From: CAZYTO01 sp964650405
Lineage (GTDB): Bacteria > Acidobacteriota > Thermoanaerobaculia > Gp7-AA8
Assembly (NCBI GenBank): GCA_964650405.1
Contig: CAZYTO010000001.1
Coordinates: 7,162 to 71,161, forward strand
DNA length: 64,000 nt
Direction: 5' to 3'
The position numbers and the translations under genes are program-made. The notes beneath the pieces were generated by a model, which saw nothing but the letters and a program-made list of their open reading frames with translations, had not been told where the DNA came from and did not search any database. Positions 27,000 to 35,922 of this stretch are shown piece by piece. Position 1 is the first letter of the stretch. Every line of letters starts with the position of its first letter.

Positions 27000-28001
27000 T
27001 CATCCGAGGAAGTTCCAGGCCATCATCCGGAACATGTCGCCGGGGTGCTTCGGCAGCTCGCGGACCACCGAGGCCTCGAAACCCGAGTGCATGGCGCAGT
27101 TGCGGCAGAGCGGATCCTCGCGCGACTCCCAGTACTGCCAGTCGGTGCCGTTCCAGAACTCATCCCACGAATCGGAGTAGGTCTTGCCGATCAGGTAGCA
27201 CGGCCCCTTCCAGCCGCGGGGCGTGTAGGTGACGGTGCTCCAGGGGGAGCAGTTGTAGTCCCGGAGCCCGGCCGCGAACTCGAGGAACATCGGCGTCGAG
27301 GTGAGGCGGTACTTCTTCGAGATCTCCAGGACGCGGCGGAACTTCTTCTGGATCTCGTCGCGGGTGAGGAAGATGTCGCTCTCGACCGACTCGTAGTGAT
27401 AGCCGGGCGAGACGAGCATCCCTTCCACGCCGAGGCCGGTGAGCATGCTGCAAAGCTCCTCGACCTCGGCCACGTCGGTCTCGCGGAAGATCGTCGTGTT
27501 GGCCATCATGTGGTGGCCGGCGGCCACGCCGCGCTTGACCATCTCGATGGCCTTGTCGAACACGCCGTTGCGCGCGCAGACGCGGTCGTGCGTCTCCCGC
27601 ATCCCGTCGAGGTGGACGTTGATCATCAGCCGCTTGTGCGGCTTGATGCGCCCGTAGACCTTTTCGTCGAGCAGTAGCGCGTTGGTGCAGAGGTAGATGT
27701 GGCGCTTGCGCTCGATCAGTCCGGCCACCAGCTCCGGCAGCTCCGGATAGAGCGTAGGCTCGCCGCCGCAGATGGAGATGACCGGTGCCTCGGAAATGTC
27801 CGCGGCCTCCAGGCATGCCTCGAGCGGCAGGCGGTCGGCCAGCTTGCCCGTGTGCCGCTCCAGCGCGCAGCCGATACAGGCCAGGTTGCACGTGTACAGC
27901 GGCTCGAGCATCAGCACGAACGGATAACGGCGGTTGCCCCTCAGTCCGTTGCGGACCTGAAGGCGGATGGTGTCAGTCGTAAGGTGAAGTGGAAACCTCA
28001 T
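27000..28001 (-). CDS. hpnH: Adenosyl-hopene transferase, radical SAM
   Basis: 333 residues from ATG 28001, which overlaps the shc stop by four bases (ATGA). An upstream in-frame ATG at 28106 would lie inside shc and is rejected. The radical SAM cluster motif is Cys38-x3-Cys42-x2-Cys45 (CNLACIGC). ICGGEPTLYPELP and the SPWSTVTYTP/CYLIGKTY tail are HpnH-like. It adds the adenosyl radical to hopene to make adenosylhopane, the first step of extended (C35) hopanoids. A cluster of further cysteines near the end (DPLCRNCAMHSG) is family-typical. Partner HpnG is fused to the next gene. Confidence 0.95.
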   Translation of the reverse strand: MRFPLHLTTDTIRLQVRNGLRGNRRYPFVLMLEPLYTCNLACIGCALERHTGKLADRLPLEACLEAADISEAPVISICGGEPTLYPELPELVAGLIERKRHIYLCTNALLLDEKVYGRIKPHKRLMINVHLDGMRETHDRVCARNGVFDKAIEMVKRGVAAGHHMMANTTIFRETDVAEVEELCSMLTGLGVEGMLVSPGYHYESVESDIFLTRDEIQKKFRRVLEISKKYRLTSTPMFLEFAAGLRDYNCSPWSTVTYTPRGWKGPCYLIGKTYSDSWDEFWNGTDWQYWESREDPLCRNCAMHSGFEASVVRELPKHPGDMFRMMAWNFLG

Positions 28002-29926
28002 CGTGTCGTTGCGTCCCTGTACTCGCCAAGTGCCCACAGGGGGAAGTACGTGGCGTAGAGGTGATAGCGAAGATAGAAGACCTTGGGGAAACCGGTGGCG
28101 GTCCAATAGTCATCCCGCCAGGAGCCGTCCTCACGCTGATTGCGGAGCAGGTAGTCGACGCCGCGCCGCGCCTCCTCGGAGTCTCCCGCTCCCGCAGCGA
28201 GCAACGACAGGAGGCCCCAGGCGGTCTGTGACGGCGTGCTCGGGCCGATACCCTTCTGCGACGGGTCGTCGTACGACGCGGGCAGCTCGCCCCAGCCGCC
28301 GTCGGGATTCTGATGCTCGTTCATCCAGCGTACCATGCGCTCGAAGCGGTGGGCGTGAGCGGCCGGGTCGACGGCGGCCAGGCCGCGCGCGACGAGGAAG
28401 GTTCCGTAGATGTAGTTGCAGCCCCACCTTCCGTACCAGGTGCCGCTGAAGTCCTGGGTGTCGTGCAGGTAGCGCACGGCGGCCTGCAGGGCCGGGTGGC
28501 GCGGATCGAAGCCGAGGCCGACCAGGGCTTCGAGGGTGCGGCCGGTGATGTCCTCACAACTGGGGTCGATCATGGCGTTATGGTCGGCAAAGGGGATGAA
28601 GGTGAAGACTTCATTATTGCATTCCTTGTCGAATGCACCCCAGCCGCCGTCGCGGTTCTGCATGGAGAGCTGCCATTGGATGGCCCAGTCCAGGGCCACG
28701 CGGCGGGCGCTCTCCTCCTCGTGGTCGGTGAACCGCACACCGTCGATGGCCAGCAGCACCTCGGAGGTGTCGTCGGTGTCGGGATAGAAGAGGTTGTCGT
28801 ACTGGAAGAACCAGCCGCCGCCCTTCCCCTCGGGATTGTTGCGCTTCCAGTCGGCGTCGATGGTGGACTGTTTCGATAGGAGCCAGCGCGCCCCGGCCAG
28901 CAGGCGCGGGTCGTTCGCCGCCGTCCCGGTCTGCCGGAGGATGTGCACCGCCAGGGCCGTGTCCCACACGGCCGAGAAGCACGGCTGCAGGCGCAGCGTC
29001 CCGTTCTCTTCGATCTCGAAGCTCTCCAGCGCGTCGAGCTGGCTCTTGATGACCGGGTGATCGGCGGAATAGCCGAGCGCGCGGAAGGCGAAGATGACAT
29101 TGATGATGGGAGGGAAGATGGCGCCGAGGCCGCCGCTGCCCTCGAGATGCTCGACGATCCACGCGGTGGCCTTCTTCAGCGCGCGGCGGCGCAACGGCTT
29201 GAGCGGAATGGCCTCGGCGATCTTGGCGACGACGTCGGTCACGTTGAAGAACCCGCGCCAGAAACGCTCGCGCCGGGAGCGTTTCACCGGCTCGGCATGC
29301 CGCTTCGCCGCATACAGCTCCTCGATTCCAAGGGGCACTTCGCACGTCGGCTTGTGCGCCCAGATGATCGACAGCGGCACGACGATGCAACGCGACCAGT
29401 ACGACATCTTGTAGATGTTGAAGGCGAACCAGTCCGGGAAGAGGATCAGCTCCGGCGGCACGGCCGGGCACTTGGCCCAGTCGTACTGCCCGAAGATCGA
29501 GAGATAGATCTTCGTGAAAGAATTACAGGCGTCCACGCCTCCGAGGGCGAGGATGCTCTCCCGGGCCCGGACCATGTGCGGCGCGTCGGGCGAGTCACCG
29601 GCGAGCTTGAGCACGAAGTAGGCCTTGACCGAACCGCTCAGCTCCGTCGGACCGCCGGCGTAGATGGGCCACCCGCCGTCGTCGAGCTGCTGCTGGCGCA
29701 GGTAGGCCGCACCCTTGCGGAAGCGCTCGTCGTGAGCCCGGCCAAGGTAGTGCAGGAGAAGGAGATACTCCGACTCGAGGATGGTGTCACCCTCGAGCTC
29801 CCCACACCAGTGGCCGTCCATGTGCTGGATGGAGAAAAGGCGTTGCCGGGCGGCCTCCATGGCCGCCGCGACCCTGGTTGTCTCTTCAGAGACTTCGTCT
29901 ACAACTGGGAACTGGTGAACTGTCAT
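27998..29926 (-). CDS. shc: Squalene-hopene cyclase
   Basis: 642 residues, normal length. Repeated QW-type motifs are spread through both halves (DDGGWPIY, NRDGGWGAFD, NPDGGWGE, QREDGSWRD). The catalytic aspartate motif is DTDDT at 383-387, followed by Ser where many have Ala. It cyclises squalene to hopene and diplopterol in the inner membrane. It is the first gene of the five-gene hopanoid operon. GAGG lies about seven bases before the ATG, and a TATAAT box is found at the end of the preceding TolC-like gene. Family call very secure. Confidence 0.96.
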   Translation of the reverse strand: MTVHQFPVVDEVSEETTRVAAAMEAARQRLFSIQHMDGHWCGELEGDTILESEYLLLLHYLGRAHDERFRKGAAYLRQQQLDDGGWPIYAGGPTELSGSVKAYFVLKLAGDSPDAPHMVRARESILALGGVDACNSFTKIYLSIFGQYDWAKCPAVPPELILFPDWFAFNIYKMSYWSRCIVVPLSIIWAHKPTCEVPLGIEELYAAKRHAEPVKRSRRERFWRGFFNVTDVVAKIAEAIPLKPLRRRALKKATAWIVEHLEGSGGLGAIFPPIINVIFAFRALGYSADHPVIKSQLDALESFEIEENGTLRLQPCFSAVWDTALAVHILRQTGTAANDPRLLAGARWLLSKQSTIDADWKRNNPEGKGGGWFFQYDNLFYPDTDDTSEVLLAIDGVRFTDHEEESARRVALDWAIQWQLSMQNRDGGWGAFDKECNNEVFTFIPFADHNAMIDPSCEDITGRTLEALVGLGFDPRHPALQAAVRYLHDTQDFSGTWYGRWGCNYIYGTFLVARGLAAVDPAAHAHRFERMVRWMNEHQNPDGGWGELPASYDDPSQKGIGPSTPSQTAWGLLSLLAAGAGDSEEARRGVDYLLRNQREDGSWRDDYWTATGFPKVFYLRYHLYATYFPLWALGEYRDATTR

Positions 29927-29992
29927 GTCCAGACCTCGCCGATTCCCGGGCCGAAATCAGACGACTTGTCATCACTGCTCCCCTGGAACCTG

Positions 29993-29998
29993 ATTATA
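29993..29998 (-). promoter_or_regulatory. Possible -10 box for the hopanoid operon
   Basis: A perfect TATAAT reads leftward at 29998-29993, overlapping the last codons of the TolC-like gene and about 70 bases before the shc ATG. No convincing -35 hexamer lies 16-18 bases upstream, so it may be chance or an activator-dependent promoter. Confidence 0.3.
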
Positions 29999-31517
29999 TG
30001 GGTGGATGCGGCAGTTCGCCGCGCAACAATCTAAAACGGGCGACGACAGCCGTTAGATGTGCTGAGGCGCTGGAAGTTTCGTCTTCCGCGTCAGATAGCG
30101 CAATCTCGGCAGTCTCCACATCGTTCGCTTCTCCACGTCCCTCCCGCGCCAGCTCCTCCGCAACGCGCAGGCTCTCCTGGGCCACGGCCAGTGCGCGGCC
30201 GGCCAGATTGCTCTCCGCCGTCGCCTCGTTCACCTCGGTCACGGCTTCACTCCAGGCGAGCTCGAGTTGCGCGCGGCGCGCCTCGCGCCCGGCCTTGAGC
30301 TGTTCGAGTTGCGCCGCCACGCGCGTAGACGTCGCCGCCCGACGCCCCCCGGTCCACAAGGGGAGAGTCACCGTCGCGCCCACGCTAAGGTCGTTTGGCG
30401 TGAAATGGTTGTAATAGCGTCCAAAGCGGTCGAAGAGCCGCGAATATTGCACCTGCGCGGCAATGCTCGGTTGCCAGAAAGCGCTGCTCACGACCAGTGC
30501 CTTCTGCAGGGCATCGATGCGCACATCGAATGCGCGCAACTCGGGGTCGGCGGTGAGTGCGGCCTTCACATCGCCGCGCTCGCCCGCGTTTCTCGTTCCC
30601 ATCTCAGGCGATTGCGCCTGCGCCGGGGCAGCCCAGACGTCTCCGACCATGCTGCTGAAACGCGCGCGATCGAGGTCGTAACGGGCGCGGGCCTGCGCTT
30701 CGCGCCGCTGGGCCATGGCCACTTGCAGGATGGCGCGGTCGACGTCGAGATCGCGGGCCCGCCCCTCCTTCTGCAGTGCCTGTGTGCGAGCGGCGATCGT
30801 CTCGCTCGCCGCCACGCGCCGCTGCGCCGAGGCGATGAGAGAGGCGCCGCCCACAAGGCGGCCGTAGAGCTCCGCGACGTTCTGGGCCACTTCGCGCCGC
30901 CGCGCCTCCAGCCGCGCCACCGCCGCGTCCACTTCCGACAGTGCGGTCAGTTGCTCCGCATGGGCGGACGCATCGTAGAGGAGCCGGTGTGCCTCGACCG
31001 TGCCGATGGCCGGCACCTGGCCGAGAACGGCGATGGGCAGGCCGGTGGCGTATCCGGGCGTCGTGGAGATCGAAGCCGCGGGCGCGAACGGATTGGCCAG
31101 GGTCGCGCTCGCCCGCGCCTCCGCCACCCCCGCTTCCAGCACGCGCAGGTCAGGCGCATGCGCAAGGGCATGCGCGATCGCCTCATCGAGCGTCTGGGTC
31201 TGGCCGGCGGTGGCGAACAACAACAGGAGGCCGAATGCCAGAAACCGAACACCGAACCGGACCGCCGCAGGCGGTGTAGGGCACGACCGCGTCGTGCCGA
31301 ACCCCGGCGGGCGGGCAGGCGGCGTCAAGGGCGCACCGGGGTCAGGGGCCGCGCCGGGGTCAGAGCTTCTGTCTTCTCCGGCGTGACCAAAGACCGAAGG
31401 TCTGACCCCAGCAGTGCCAACCGGACACCGAAGATCTGGCCCCAGCCCTGCCGAAGACCGAAGGTCTGACCCCAACCTTGTCGCGGGGGCCGCCGAGGCG
31501 GCGGGGTTCTTACTCAT
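29994..31517 (-). CDS. TolC-family outer membrane efflux protein (N-terminal extension from repeat DNA)
   Basis: 507 residues from ATG 31517, which overlaps the permease stop by eight bases. The recognisable protein starts near residue 85 with a signal peptide (FLAFGLLLLFATAGQTQT), then TLDEAIAHALAHAPDLRVLEAGV, long heptad-rich helices and VGATVTLPLWTGGRRAA, typical of outer membrane channel trimers. The first 80 or so codons are translated REP-like repeat DNA (LGSDLRSSAG, SDPGAAPDPGAP). No ATG, GTG or TTG lies at the natural start. It may be made from 31517 with a useless leader, or from a rare codon. It is third in an adaptor, permease, channel operon. Confidence 0.8.
   Translation of the reverse strand: MSKNPAASAAPATRLGSDLRSSAGLGPDLRCPVGTAGVRPSVFGHAGEDRSSDPGAAPDPGAPLTPPARPPGFGTTRSCPTPPAAVRFGVRFLAFGLLLLFATAGQTQTLDEAIAHALAHAPDLRVLEAGVAEARASATLANPFAPAASISTTPGYATGLPIAVLGQVPAIGTVEAHRLLYDASAHAEQLTALSEVDAAVARLEARRREVAQNVAELYGRLVGGASLIASAQRRVAASETIAARTQALQKEGRARDLDVDRAILQVAMAQRREAQARARYDLDRARFSSMVGDVWAAPAQAQSPEMGTRNAGERGDVKAALTADPELRAFDVRIDALQKALVVSSAFWQPSIAAQVQYSRLFDRFGRYYNHFTPNDLSVGATVTLPLWTGGRRAATSTRVAAQLEQLKAGREARRAQLELAWSEAVTEVNEATAESNLAGRALAVAQESLRVAEELAREGRGEANDVETAEIALSDAEDETSSASAHLTAVVARFRLLRGELPHPPI
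31335..31480. repeat. REP-like repeats with GGGGTCAG core
   Basis: Five copies of an octamer occur in about 140 bases: GGGGTCAG at 31338-31345 and 31356-31363, then its complement CTGACCCC at 31402-31409 and 31466-31473, and the variant CTGGCCCC at 31436-31443. The last three sit in a longer phrase GACCGAAGGTCTGACCCC (one copy CACCGAAGATCTGGCCCC). This resembles the REP elements moved by RAYT-type transposases in many bacteria; no RAYT gene is here. The repeats lie within the 5' end of the TolC-like frame. Confidence 0.7.
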
Positions 31518-32718
31518 GCCGCAGGGCCTCGGTGGGATTGAGATTTGCCGCGCGCACGGCGGGGGCTACGCCGAAGAGCAGTGTGACTCCGGCGGAGAAG
31601 AGAAACGCCAGGATGGCCGAGAGGGGCGAGATCTCGATGGCGACCTGCCTCACGAGCGTGCGCAGCACGAGCGGGACGCCGACGCCGATACCGACGCCGA
31701 GGGCCGAGCCGATGCTGCCCAGCAGCAGCGCTTCGAGGAGGAACTGGGCCAGGATGTCGCGCTGCCGCGCTCCCACCGAGCGCCGGATGCCGATCTCCCG
31801 CGTGCGATGCTCCACCGAGGCCAGGAGGATGTTCATGATCCCCACGCCGCCGACGATCACCGAAACCGATGCGGCCAGGATGAAGACGACGATGAGCCCG
31901 GCCGAGATCGTCTTGGCCACAGTGACCACCTGGGTCATGTTCTCGACGTTGAACACGGCGCCCGGGCGGTGGCGGTCGTGCAGGGTCTCTTCGACGACCT
32001 TCTGGGCGCGGGGGATGGCGTTGAAATCGCGCACGTCGGCGAAGAGGGTGTCGACGCGGTGCGCCGGCGCCGTGAAGAACCAGGCCACGGTGATAGGGAT
32101 GAAGAGCGTGTCGGCGCGCATCTCGCCGTTGCCCATCGTATCGACGGGATTTTCGAACTCGCCGATGACGAGAAACGTCATGCCCAGCGTGCGGACCGTC
32201 TTCTCCGCGGCCTCGTCGTTGCGGAAGAGCTTCTCGTAGAGCTCCCTGCTGACCACGCAGACTTTGGAGCGCTGCGTGAGGTCGTCGTCGTCGAGGAAGC
32301 GCCCGCGCAGGAGGTGCACGTTGCGGCGGACGTCGACATAGCTGGGCGAGGTGCCGAGGACGGCGACGGTTACCGAGCGCGCCTCGACCGCGACGCTTCC
32401 CTTCATCTCCACGAGCGGCGTGACGCCGGAGAAGAGGTCCGTCCGTGCCGTGACGGCCTGCGCGTCGCCTTCGTTGATGCGGTCGTCGACGGCGTGGGAG
32501 ACGCCCGCGGTGATGTTGCCTTCGTACGTCGCCCACACGACATGCGAGCCGACGGCCTCAATCTGGGCCATGACGAAGGCGCGCCCGCTCAGTCCGAGCG
32601 AGACGATGATGATGATCGCGGCCGTGCCGACGATGAGCCCCGCCAGGGTCAGCCATGTCTGCAGCGGGTGCGTGCGGAAGCGGTGCAGCGCGGTGGAGAG
32701 GACTTCGCGGCCGATCAT
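31510..32718 (-). CDS. ABC transporter permease, MacB/FtsX type
   Basis: 402 residues. One membrane helix near the N-terminus (LTLAGLIVGTAAIIIIVSLG), a large periplasmic MacB-PCD-like domain, then three helices with the FtsX signature (GGVGIMNILLASVEHRTREIG and GARQRDILAQFLLEALLLG). MacB-type permeases do not carry substrate through the membrane; they drive a TolC channel by mechanotransmission. No ATP-binding domain is fused and none is encoded beside it, so the ATPase must come from elsewhere. It lies between the HlyD-like adaptor and the TolC-like channel on the same strand. Confidence 0.9.
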   Translation of the reverse strand: MIGREVLSTALHRFRTHPLQTWLTLAGLIVGTAAIIIIVSLGLSGRAFVMAQIEAVGSHVVWATYEGNITAGVSHAVDDRINEGDAQAVTARTDLFSGVTPLVEMKGSVAVEARSVTVAVLGTSPSYVDVRRNVHLLRGRFLDDDDLTQRSKVCVVSRELYEKLFRNDEAAEKTVRTLGMTFLVIGEFENPVDTMGNGEMRADTLFIPITVAWFFTAPAHRVDTLFADVRDFNAIPRAQKVVEETLHDRHRPGAVFNVENMTQVVTVAKTISAGLIVVFILAASVSVIVGGVGIMNILLASVEHRTREIGIRRSVGARQRDILAQFLLEALLLGSIGSALGVGIGVGVPLVLRTLVRQVAIEISPLSAILAFLFSAGVTLLFGVAPAVRAANLNPTEALRHE

Positions 32719-32853
32719 TCGCCCGCCCCGGCATTGCGATTCGCTTTGCTCTGTCGCAGATTGGAGCCTGGGAGAAACCCCTCACCCCGGCCCTTCCGCG
32801 CTGAGGGTAGCGAAGCCGATTCCGCCCGCGTGGAAGTGCGCGCTCCAGGGCCG

Positions 32854-32876
32854 ACCCTCTCCCGCCGGGAGAGGGT
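32854..32876. repeat. Palindromic intergenic repeat, possible terminator
   Basis: ACCCTCTCCC, loop GCC, GGGAGAGGGT: a perfect 10-bp stem between adaptor and permease genes. This CCTCTCCCGCCGGGAGAGG-type palindrome is a widespread dispersed element in high-GC genomes. The flanking sequence (32775-32853) looks like the rest of such an element. It may reduce read-through from adaptor to permease. Confidence 0.6.
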
Positions 32877-32928
32877 GGCCTTGTCTCGCTTTCCGTCTTC
32901 GACAGTCATTTCGTCTCAGTCCGATTCG

Positions 32929-34089
32929 TCACGAGCCGGTTGCCGTCTTCGCCGGCGCTGCCTCGACAGTCTGGCCGTCTTTCAGCGGCGCGGCGCTCGG
33001 CAGGATCACCAGGTCGCCTTCGCGCAGACCGCTGACGACCTCCACGTCATTCGGGCCGATCAGGCCGACTTCGACCGGCGTTCGGGAGGCCTTGCCGCCG
33101 AGCAGGCGGTAGACGATGCGGGCCGTTCCTTCGCGCTGCAGGGCGCCGCGGGGAATGACCAGCGCCGATGGTTTCTCGCCGGCCACGATCTCGACGTTGA
33201 CCGACGCATTGGAGGGGAGGGCGCCGGCATCGCCGGAAAGCTCGCCGAGGACTTCCCCGACCTCCCGCCCGCCTGCGTCGCGCAACCCGGGCGGCACGAG
33301 GACGACGCTGCCGTCCCATCTGCCGCCGCGTGCGCCGTCGAACGTGACGACGAGACGCTGGCCGGCGCGGACGCGGGGGAGGTCGGGTGCATCGACGCGT
33401 GCACGGACCCGCACGTGCAGCGGGTCGGTCACCGTGGCCAGGAGCTGGCCGGGGGCGACGCTTTCGCCGGCGGCGCGGGGGAGGTTGTAGACGATACCTG
33501 CGGCCGGCGCGCGCAGGAGCCGCGACGTCGCGCGGCGCTCCAGCTCCCGCGTCGATTGCTCGAGGAGCTGCCTCCGTTTCGCGACGTCGGCGGCATGTGC
33601 GGCGGCCTGGCGCACCTTTTCCTCCGCCTGACGCCAGGCACCTTCGTCCATGCTCTGCTGCTGCGCGGTGATGGCTCCGGTTTTCACGAGTCGGGCATCA
33701 CCTTCGACGATGCTCTTCAGATGCTGCGCCTCCTGCTCAGCGGCCGTACGCTCGATGGCGTTGCTCTCGGCCTCGGCAGCAAGCTGCGCCGCCTCCTGGC
33801 GGCTTGCGAGGAGTCGTTGATCGAGCTCGGGGTTTTCCAGTCGCACCAGCGCCGCGCCGGGAGCCACGCGATCGCCTTCGCGTACGAGCACTGCCCCGAC
33901 GATTCCTCCCTCGGCGGCGCGGACTTCGCCGCCGGCCGGCGATTCGAGTGAGCCGTCAGCCAGGATGGGCACGACGAGCGCCCGCCGCGCGACCGGCGCT
34001 GTTTCCACGAGTGGTGTTTCATGGCAGGCCAGCGTGAGCAGCGCAACGGCTGCTGCCCCCACCACCCGGCCTTTTGCCCTGTCCGTCAT
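32929..34089 (-). CDS. Efflux periplasmic adaptor (HlyD/MacA-like lipoprotein)
   Basis: 386 residues from ATG 34089; an earlier in-frame ATG (34170) precedes non-protein-like sequence. A lipoprotein signal (VALLTLAC) suggests inner-membrane anchoring. A biotinyl-lipoyl half-motif (GGIVGAVLVREGDRVAPGAAL) is followed by a long coiled-coil hairpin (about 85-190) and the second half-motif (APAAGIVYNLPRAAGESVAPG). Beta-barrel and membrane-proximal domains close the protein (VVSGLREGDLVILP). It would bridge the permease and the TolC-like channel encoded downstream. Substrate unknown. Confidence 0.87.
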   Translation of the reverse strand: MTDRAKGRVVGAAAVALLTLACHETPLVETAPVARRALVVPILADGSLESPAGGEVRAAEGGIVGAVLVREGDRVAPGAALVRLENPELDQRLLASRQEAAQLAAEAESNAIERTAAEQEAQHLKSIVEGDARLVKTGAITAQQQSMDEGAWRQAEEKVRQAAAHAADVAKRRQLLEQSTRELERRATSRLLRAPAAGIVYNLPRAAGESVAPGQLLATVTDPLHVRVRARVDAPDLPRVRAGQRLVVTFDGARGGRWDGSVVLVPPGLRDAGGREVGEVLGELSGDAGALPSNASVNVEIVAGEKPSALVIPRGALQREGTARIVYRLLGGKASRTPVEVGLIGPNDVEVVSGLREGDLVILPSAAPLKDGQTVEAAPAKTATGS

Positions 34090-34327
34090 CGACTCTTCAC
34101 TCCCGCCCTTCTTGCAGAGAGACGTACGCGCCGGGGTCCGGTTTTGCTCACGATTCGCCATCAGCCGCACGCCAATTCCGCCGGATTTGCCTCTCGTAGC
34201 CCTATCCTGCCCTTCTCCGGACGGTTCCCAGATCCTATCAGGTTGAAAGTCTCCAATGATTTACATGGTTCAGCTTGCGAAAGTGTGAGTTACGACAAAC
34301 AATCCTAGTCCCATAGGAGGTTTTTCT

Positions 34328-35869
34328 ATGACTCGGCGTTGTCTCTTCGTGATTCTTGCCCTGACGATCGGACTCCTTGCCATATCCATCTCCGGCCAGA
34401 CGGTGGGAGCGGTGTTGACCGGCTCCCAGGAAGTGCCGGCGACGGCATCCCCCGGCTGGGGGAACTTCACCGGAACGTTCGACTCCACGCACTCGAACCT
34501 GACCATCACCTGGACGGTAGCAAATCTCGGCGCCCCGATCACCGGGTTCCACATCCACCAGAAAGCCGCCGGGCAGCAGACGGGCGGCATCGTCTTCAAT
34601 GTCCAGGGCCTCGGCGGGACGTTCGTAAACGGCAAGCTGACCGGAACGTTCCCGATCACGCCAACCCTGGCTACGCAGATCCTTACGAGCCCCTCGGATT
34701 TCTACGTCAACGTTCACACGAGTCAGTTCCCGGGCGGCGCGGTGCGCGGCGACCTGGCCATCAACAGCGGCGGAATGATTACGTATGCCGCAGATCTCCG
34801 CGGGACGAACGAAGTGCCGGCCAACTCGAGCACCGCGTACGGCTCGGCGTTCGTGACGATCAATCCGAACAACAACCAACTGTCTTGGGAAGTGGCCACG
34901 ACGGGTCTTTCGCCCACCCTGTCGCATATCCACGGGCCGGCGGCCGCGGGCGTGAATGGGTCGGTGATCATCAGCTTCGCCACGAACGCTTCGGCGTTTA
35001 CGAACGGGCGGACGAACGGCTCCATCGACATCAGCTCGCTCAATCCCACGACGCTGGCGACACTGCTGTCCGATCCCACGCAGTTCTATGTAAACGTCCA
35101 CTCGGCGGCGTTCCCCGGAGGCGAGATTCGCGGGCAGCTCACGAACGCGAACGAGTACGACGTCGCCGTGGCCGGCCACGTAACGAACGCCCTCGGGCAG
35201 ACGTTCGTGACGGACGTCCGCGTGTTCAACCCGTCCTATGACACGCCGGCGGACGCGCTGCTCGAGTATTTCCAGAGCGGAACGACGGCGAACGCGACGC
35301 AGTCGATGGCCGTGAGCATTCCGGCGCGCGGCACCGCCGCGCTGGACGACGCCACGGGATCCTCGGGTCTCAACGTCAGCGGCATCGGCGCGATTCGCGT
35401 CTCGGGCGCGTCGAAGCTGGCGGTGACCTCGCGCATCTTCGCCGACCTCCGCAGCAGCGGGAAGGGAACGTTCGGCCAGTTCGCGCCGGGGTTCGCCCGC
35501 AGCGCCGCGCTGCGCCGGGGAACGCTGCCTCAGTTGTCGAACCGCTCCGATCTCTCGGCCGGCTACCGCACGAACATCGGTTTCTTCAACCCCGTGAACC
35601 AGACGGCCACCCTTCGCCTCGAGCTGCGCGACGCCACCGGCGCGCTGGTCGGGTCGAACCTGCTCACGTTGCAGGCGCTCTCGCAGCAGCAGAACGCGAT
35701 CGGCGTGTACTTCCCCGGCGTCGATCTCTCGAACGCCACGAACCTGACCCTGACGTTCGATTCGAGCGTCGGCATCGTGACCTATGCCTCGGTCGTCGAC
35801 AACGTCTCGACCGATCAGATCTTCGTCTTCGCGCAGGAGGATACCGGCACGGCGACGAACAGTAATTGA
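34328..35869 (+). CDS. Secreted protein with two CHRD domains
   Basis: 513 residues; AGGAGG eight bases before ATG 34328. Signal peptide ILALTIGLLAISISGQ. Two CHRD domains (about 26-145 and 150-275) have the usual phrases: LTGSQEVPAT, GFHIHQKAAG and FYVNVHTSQFPGGAVRGDL, then LRGTNEVPANSS, HIHGPAAAG and FYVNVHSAAFPGGEIRGQL. The C-terminal 230 residues are another beta-rich domain (FVTDVRVFNPS, YRTNIGFFNPV) common in secreted acidobacterial proteins. CHRD binds unknown ligands, and the conserved His pairs may bind metal. A weak promoter (TTGCGA, 17 bases, AACAAT) may precede it. A strong terminator follows. Confidence 0.85.
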   Translation: MTRRCLFVILALTIGLLAISISGQTVGAVLTGSQEVPATASPGWGNFTGTFDSTHSNLTITWTVANLGAPITGFHIHQKAAGQQTGGIVFNVQGLGGTFVNGKLTGTFPITPTLATQILTSPSDFYVNVHTSQFPGGAVRGDLAINSGGMITYAADLRGTNEVPANSSTAYGSAFVTINPNNNQLSWEVATTGLSPTLSHIHGPAAAGVNGSVIISFATNASAFTNGRTNGSIDISSLNPTTLATLLSDPTQFYVNVHSAAFPGGEIRGQLTNANEYDVAVAGHVTNALGQTFVTDVRVFNPSYDTPADALLEYFQSGTTANATQSMAVSIPARGTAALDDATGSSGLNVSGIGAIRVSGASKLAVTSRIFADLRSSGKGTFGQFAPGFARSAALRRGTLPQLSNRSDLSAGYRTNIGFFNPVNQTATLRLELRDATGALVGSNLLTLQALSQQQNAIGVYFPGVDLSNATNLTLTFDSSVGIVTYASVVDNVSTDQIFVFAQEDTGTATNSN

Positions 35870-35884
35870 GGAAGCCCCGTTTAC

Positions 35885-35913
35885 GTGGAGGCCGCCGCGC
35901 CGGCGGCCTCCAC
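35885..35913. terminator. Bidirectional intrinsic terminator between convergent genes
   Basis: GTGGAGGCCGCCG, loop CGC, CGGCGGCCTCCAC: a perfect 13-bp stem located 15 bases after the CHRD stop and 9 bases after the MmgE/PrpD stop. Its symmetry and position serve both convergent transcripts. There is no long T tract on either side. Confidence 0.7.
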
Positions 35914-35922
35914 ACGGAACGG

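Noticed and set aside
27999..28106. Longer hpnH start at 28106
   Set aside because: It would lie inside shc, and the extra residues are not HpnH-like; ATG 28001 gives the usual four-base overlap.
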